Below are positions 6,069 to 8,416 of a DNA stretch of 8,416 nucleotides, in pieces (position 1 is the first letter of the stretch; each line of letters starts with the position of its first letter). The DNA is from JAGQTE01 sp964648005 (GTDB lineage: Bacteria > Actinomycetota > Acidimicrobiia > Acidimicrobiales > Acidimicrobilacustridaceae). The DNA lies in contig CAZYKR010000198.1 in assembly GCA_964648005.1 (NCBI GenBank), forward strand, positions 1 to 8,416, read 5' to 3'. A program made the position numbers and the translations under genes. Under the pieces are notes generated by a model that saw nothing but the letters and a program-made list of their open reading frames with translations, was not told where the DNA came from and made no database searches.

Positions 6069-6487
6069 CGCGCCAGCGCGCCGGTCAGGCGTTCGACCAG
6101 CTCGTCGGCCTGCTCCTCGAGCTTGTTGCGGTGCAGCGCCATGCCGCCGACGACGTCGGCGCCGAGATCGGCGACGACCGTGGTCAGCTTGTCCAGCGTC
6201 TTGCCCGGGTTCACGGCATAGGTGCAGAACACCGCCGCCCGCTTGCCCGTCAGGTCCGGCAGCTTCGTGAAGCGCTTCCGGCGACCGGGGCGCTGCCCCG
6301 CCAGGATGAGCCCGTCCGTCCAGCTCCCGACCAGCACCAGATCCGCCTTGGCGATCGACTCGGGGTTGTATGCCGTGACCGGGAACACCGTGGTGTCGAT
6401 GCCGGCACGGTTGAGTGCGTCGGCGATCAGCGACGCGGCGGCCCGCGTGTTGCCGGTGACGCTGTCGTAGACGATGACGGCTTCCAT
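6065..6487 (-). CDS. Flavodoxin-family protein
   Basis: A 140-residue protein, close to the usual flavodoxin length. The FMN phosphate-binding loop is at residues 7-14 (YDSVTGNT), right after the first strand EAVIVY. A second flavin-contact loop is probably GSWTDGLI (54-61), and a third lies around CTYAVNPGKT (88-97) after the strand KRAAVF. It would carry electrons in the cytoplasm or act as a flavodoxin-like oxidoreductase; the partner is unknown. The frame is open for 130 codons further upstream, but the ATG at 6487 is chosen because GGAGG (6496 to 6492) precedes it by 4 bases and the flavodoxin fold starts at the first residue. The upstream extension overlaps the divergent cupin gene and looks non-coding. 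It is first in a two-gene unit with the cupredoxin-like lipoprotein. Confidence 0.88.
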   Translation of the reverse strand: MEAVIVYDSVTGNTRAAASLIADALNRAGIDTTVFPVTAYNPESIAKADLVLVGSWTDGLILAGQRPGRRKRFTKLPDLTGKRAAVFCTYAVNPGKTLDKLTTVVADLGADVVGGMALHRNKLEEQADELVERLTGALAR

Positions 6488-6491
6488 CGAT

Positions 6492-6496
6492 CCTCC
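6492..6496 (-). promoter_or_regulatory. Ribosome binding site, GGAGG
   Basis: On the minus strand GGAGG lies 4 bases before the ATG at 6487. It is the evidence for the short flavodoxin start over the much longer open frame. Confidence 0.75.
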
Positions 6497-6598
6497 GCTC
6501 GGGTGGTGGGCGCCGGTCGGGGTTGGTCTACCACGCCGCGCCGTCGCAGGGCACGACCGGGCGGTGGTCGACGTCGCCGCCGTGGTTGACTGGTCGCC
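6497..6598. promoter_or_regulatory. Divergent intergenic region (flavodoxin / cupin)
   Basis: About 100 bases separate the divergent flavodoxin and cupin starts, so both promoters are expected here. The minus strand has TAGACC (6530 to 6525), a poor -10 about 38 bases before the flavodoxin ATG. The plus strand has TTGACT (6586-6591), 7 bases before the cupin ATG; it looks like a -35 but is far too close for that role. I cannot assign either promoter with confidence. The cupin lacks a clear Shine-Dalgarno. Confidence 0.3.
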
Positions 6599-7075
6599 AT
6601 GACCATCACCGACATCCCCCGGGCCATCCACCGCGGCGAGGACGAGCTGCCGTTCGTCGCCGTCGGGGACGGGAGCCACATCCAGCTGCTGCAGGTCGAC
6701 GTCGAGCTCGGCCTGTGGGTCGTGCGCACCCGATTCGAGCCGGGCGTGACGATCCCCAAGCACAAGCACACCGGGCAGGTCTTCGCCTTCACCATCGCCG
6801 GCCGCTGGAAGTACCTCGAGTACCCGGACGTGAACACGGCGGGGTCCTACCTCTACGAGCCGGCCGGGTCCGTGCACACGTTGACGGTCCCCGACGACGT
6901 CGAAGGGATGACCGACGTCTGGTTCGCCATCTACGGCGCCAACCTCAACCTCGACGACGACGGCAACGTCTGGTCGGTCATCGACGCCGGCTTCATCCGG
7001 GACTTCTACTTCGCCATGTGCGAGCAGCAGGGGCTGCCGCGGCCGAACGTGGTGCAGGGCGCCGAGGCGCGCTGA
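6599..7075 (+). CDS. Cupin, 2,4'-dihydroxyacetophenone dioxygenase-like
   Basis: A 158-residue single-domain cupin. The metal site is visible as PKHKHTGQ (H55, H57, with Q60 where many cupins have Glu) in motif 1 and SVHTL (H93) in motif 2. This gives a 3-His set like that of 2,4'-dihydroxyacetophenone dioxygenase, a non-haem Fe(II) enzyme that cleaves a C-C bond beside a carbonyl. Family-like stretches are FTIAGRWKYLEYP (64-76) and NTAGSYLYEPAGSVHTL (79-95). The 36-residue gap from H57 to H93 agrees with the His positions I remember for that enzyme. Many members of this family are uncharacterised, so the true substrate may be another diketone, hydroxyketone or aromatic. ATG 6599 is the first codon of a normal-length cupin. 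The membrane PH-like gene follows after 11 bases, suggesting co-transcription without obvious functional link. Confidence 0.85.
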   Translation: MTITDIPRAIHRGEDELPFVAVGDGSHIQLLQVDVELGLWVVRTRFEPGVTIPKHKHTGQVFAFTIAGRWKYLEYPDVNTAGSYLYEPAGSVHTLTVPDDVEGMTDVWFAIYGANLNLDDDGNVWSVIDAGFIRDFYFAMCEQQGLPRPNVVQGAEAR

Positions 7076-7086
7076 CGGCGGACACG

Positions 7087-7638
7087 ATGGCGGAGACCGA
7101 ACCTGGCGAGGAGCTCGTCCTCGGACCCACGGAAGGACAGCGCAGCGCCCGCATGCTCGGATGGGCGTCGGGAGGCATCGTCGGCGCGGGCGCCGTGTAC
7201 ACCCTCGTGGCGCTGCTCGACGAGCCCCGCCCGCTGTTCGCCGCCCTGGCCGCAGCCGTGACCCTCGCCTGTGTCGTGGGCTTCGTGGCCGCGCTGCGGC
7301 ACCTGGTGTGGGTGGACTCGACCGGCATCCACGTGCGGACCCTGGTGACCACCGATGTGCCGTGGACCACGGTCCAGGCCGTACGGCTGGACCGCAAGGT
7401 GATCCGGACGCCGCCGATGCAGCGCGGCTACGGCATGGCGACCGAGGACGTGGAGGGAGAGGTCATCGTCTCGCGTCTGGTCCTGGTCGCCGAACTGCGC
7501 AACGGGCGACGGCTGTCGCTCCCGGTGCGGGTCCAGGAGGACACGATGACGGCGAAGAAGGCGGCGGAGCTGGCACGCCTGCTCGACCAGCTCCGTCAGC
7601 ACGCCACCATCCCCCCTCCCGATCCGGCCGCTGGATAG
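7087..7638 (+). CDS. Two-helix membrane protein with bacterial PH-like domain
   Basis: A 183-residue protein. After a short acidic N-terminus there are two hydrophobic segments, about 24-44 (LGWASGGIVGAGAVYTLVAL) and 49-70, joined by a tight turn (DEPRP). The remainder is soluble and starts with WVDSTGIHVRTLVTTDVPWTTVQAV (75-99), the signature of small actinobacterial PH-like domains: a 'GI.VR' strand, then 'VPW..V'. Strands continue to LVLVAELRNGRRLSLPVRV, then a C-terminal helix with AKKAAELARLLDQLR. These proteins sit in the cytoplasmic membrane with the PH-like domain inside; their roles are mostly unknown. The frame is open far upstream, but the ATG at 7087 lies 11 bases after the cupin stop and begins the sensible protein. 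An insertion near 103-125 (RKVIRTPPMQRGYGMATEDV) breaks the domain with a loop. Confidence 0.75.
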   Translation: MAETEPGEELVLGPTEGQRSARMLGWASGGIVGAGAVYTLVALLDEPRPLFAALAAAVTLACVVGFVAALRHLVWVDSTGIHVRTLVTTDVPWTTVQAVRLDRKVIRTPPMQRGYGMATEDVEGEVIVSRLVLVAELRNGRRLSLPVRVQEDTMTAKKAAELARLLDQLRQHATIPPPDPAAG

Positions 7639-7704
7639 CGTCAGGGGCCCCAACAACCAGACCCGGTGGTCGGCGGGCTCGTGCGCCCGGCGGCCTCCTC
7701 GCCA

Positions 7705-7734
7705 CCGGCCCCTCGAGCGCAACCGAGGGGCCGG
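7705..7734. terminator. Strong bidirectional hairpin terminator
   Basis: CCGGCCCCTCG at 7705-7715 is exactly complementary to CGAGGGGCCGG at 7724-7734, giving an uninterrupted 11-bp stem with an 8-base loop (AGCGCAAC). It lies in the 112-base gap between the convergent PH-like and DUF305 genes and would fold the same way in both transcripts. No T tract follows on either strand, as is common for proposed terminators in high-GC actinobacteria. A GGGGCCCC palindrome at 7643-7650, just after the PH-like stop, and a CCGGTGG / CCACCGG pair could offer alternative folds. Confidence 0.8.
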
Positions 7735-7750
7735 AGCGCGTCCGGGGCGC

Positions 7751-8383
7751 TCAGGTGCCGAGCAGCTGACGCATGTCGTTGATCTCGCTCTGTTGGGTCA
7801 CCGCCATCCGTCCCGCCATATCTGCCAGAGACGGGTCGACCACGTGGGAGACGGCGTACTCGGCCATGTGCACCCCGCCCAGATGGTGATCGATCAGCAG
7901 GTCGAGGTACGTGCGGTCGAGTTCGGCACCGTCGAGGTTGTAGAAGGCGACGACCTCCTCCTGCGGGATGATGCCCGGCATCTGCGATGCCGGGACCGGC
8001 ATGCCCATCCACCGCATCGAGAGGCGGTCGGGATCGGGCTGGGGCCGGGCGATGCCGTGGCTGGCGAGCCACGACTCCATCCACCCGATCTCGTAGCGCT
8101 GGTCCGAGATCACGCCCTGGGCGATGGCGTGGACGGCCTCGTTGTCGGAGGCCCCGAGGACGAACTCGCTCAGCTGCACGGCTTGGCGGTGGTGCTCGAT
8201 CATGTCGACGACGAATCCCTCGTCGACAGGAGCGGGTCGCGGGCCCTCTGCGGCGCTCCATCCGATCATCACGCCGAGGACCCCCGCCAGCAGGCCGACG
8301 ACGAGCAGCGGTGCCAGCCGGGCGGCGCGGGTGCCGCCGGGCCCCCTCGGGTGCTGGGTCCGGGAGGGTGCCGAGGCGGTCAT
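7751..8383 (-). CDS. Membrane-anchored DUF305 protein
   Basis: A 210-residue protein starting at ATG 8383. A basic N-terminus is followed by one hydrophobic segment (about 23-43, APLLVVGLLAGVLGVMIGW), an uncleaved anchor or signal sequence. The rest should be outside the membrane and matches DUF305, a ferritin-like helical family with two repeated halves. The first half has FVVDMIEHHRQAVQLSE (57-73), the second DLLIDHHLGGVHMAEYA (161-177). Each carries a D-x-x-x-HH or DHH core (D60, H64, H65; D165, H166, H167, H172). The stretch between is Met-rich (M123, M126, M128, M135). Some DUF305 proteins, such as cyanobacterial CopM, bind copper, so metal binding in the envelope is a reasonable inference. 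No copper pump or regulator is in the window. The gene is alone on its strand here, and the shared hairpin lies just past its stop. No Shine-Dalgarno is present. Confidence 0.9.
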   Translation of the reverse strand: MTASAPSRTQHPRGPGGTRAARLAPLLVVGLLAGVLGVMIGWSAAEGPRPAPVDEGFVVDMIEHHRQAVQLSEFVLGASDNEAVHAIAQGVISDQRYEIGWMESWLASHGIARPQPDPDRLSMRWMGMPVPASQMPGIIPQEEVVAFYNLDGAELDRTYLDLLIDHHLGGVHMAEYAVSHVVDPSLADMAGRMAVTQQSEINDMRQLLGT

Positions 8384-8389
8384 GGGCCG

Positions 8390-8395
8390 AGTATC
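8390..8395 (-). promoter_or_regulatory. Candidate -10 box for a leaderless DUF305 transcript
   Basis: On the minus strand GATACT (8395 to 8390) resembles a TATAAT-type box at 4 of 6 positions. It ends 6 bases before the ATG, exactly the -12 to -7 position if transcription starts at the A of the ATG. The gene has no Shine-Dalgarno, which fits leaderless translation, common in actinobacteria. The -35 would fall at or beyond the window edge. Confidence 0.45.
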
Positions 8396-8416
8396 GCGCC
8401 GGTGCGGTCGATGGCC

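Noticed and set aside
6488..6877. Long minus-strand extension of the flavodoxin frame.
   Set aside because: It overlaps the divergent cupin gene, and a GGAGG-preceded ATG at 6487 starts exactly at the flavodoxin fold.

Overview
The window is very GC-rich, with GTG starts, 4-base start/stop overlaps and G/C-ending codons throughout. This fits a high-GC actinobacterium. The mix of families would suit an Acidimicrobiia (Ilumatobacter-like) chromosome, but that placement is inference: the window holds no rRNA or other phylogenetic marker. I see no tRNA, insertion sequence, CRISPR array or phage gene.

Layout. (1) 1-2470, plus strand: a tightly overlapping operon made of the 3' end of a Rieske [2Fe-2S] protein and two GT4-like glycosyltransferases, joined by two GTGA overlaps. 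(2) 2519-3772, minus strand: a PqqD-like (RiPP recognition element type) domain fused to an HPr-kinase-like P-loop domain. It converges on the glycosyltransferases and is the most unusual protein here. (3) 3988-5552, plus strand: a zinc-ribbon/receiver protein with a strong Shine-Dalgarno, followed after 2 bases by a MenB/BadI-type crotonase. (4) 5577-6487, minus strand: a flavodoxin whose stop overlaps the GTG start of a cupredoxin-like lipoprotein that has lost its copper ligands. (5) 6599-7638, plus strand: a dihydroxyacetophenone-dioxygenase-like cupin followed by a two-helix membrane protein with a bacterial PH-like domain. (6) 7751-8383, minus strand: a membrane-anchored DUF305 protein, with a -10-like box spaced for leaderless transcription. 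A perfect 11-bp hairpin lies between the last two convergent units.

How the genes fit together. The first block looks like surface-glycan or glycoconjugate synthesis. The adjacent PqqD-HPrK fusion points to a peptide or protein modification role, but no precursor peptide is visible, so a joint pathway is only a hypothesis. The remaining units are small redox, signalling and envelope genes in two- or one-gene transcription units, with no single pathway evident. There is no gene-free stretch longer than 300 bases; the longest is 215 bases (3773-3987).
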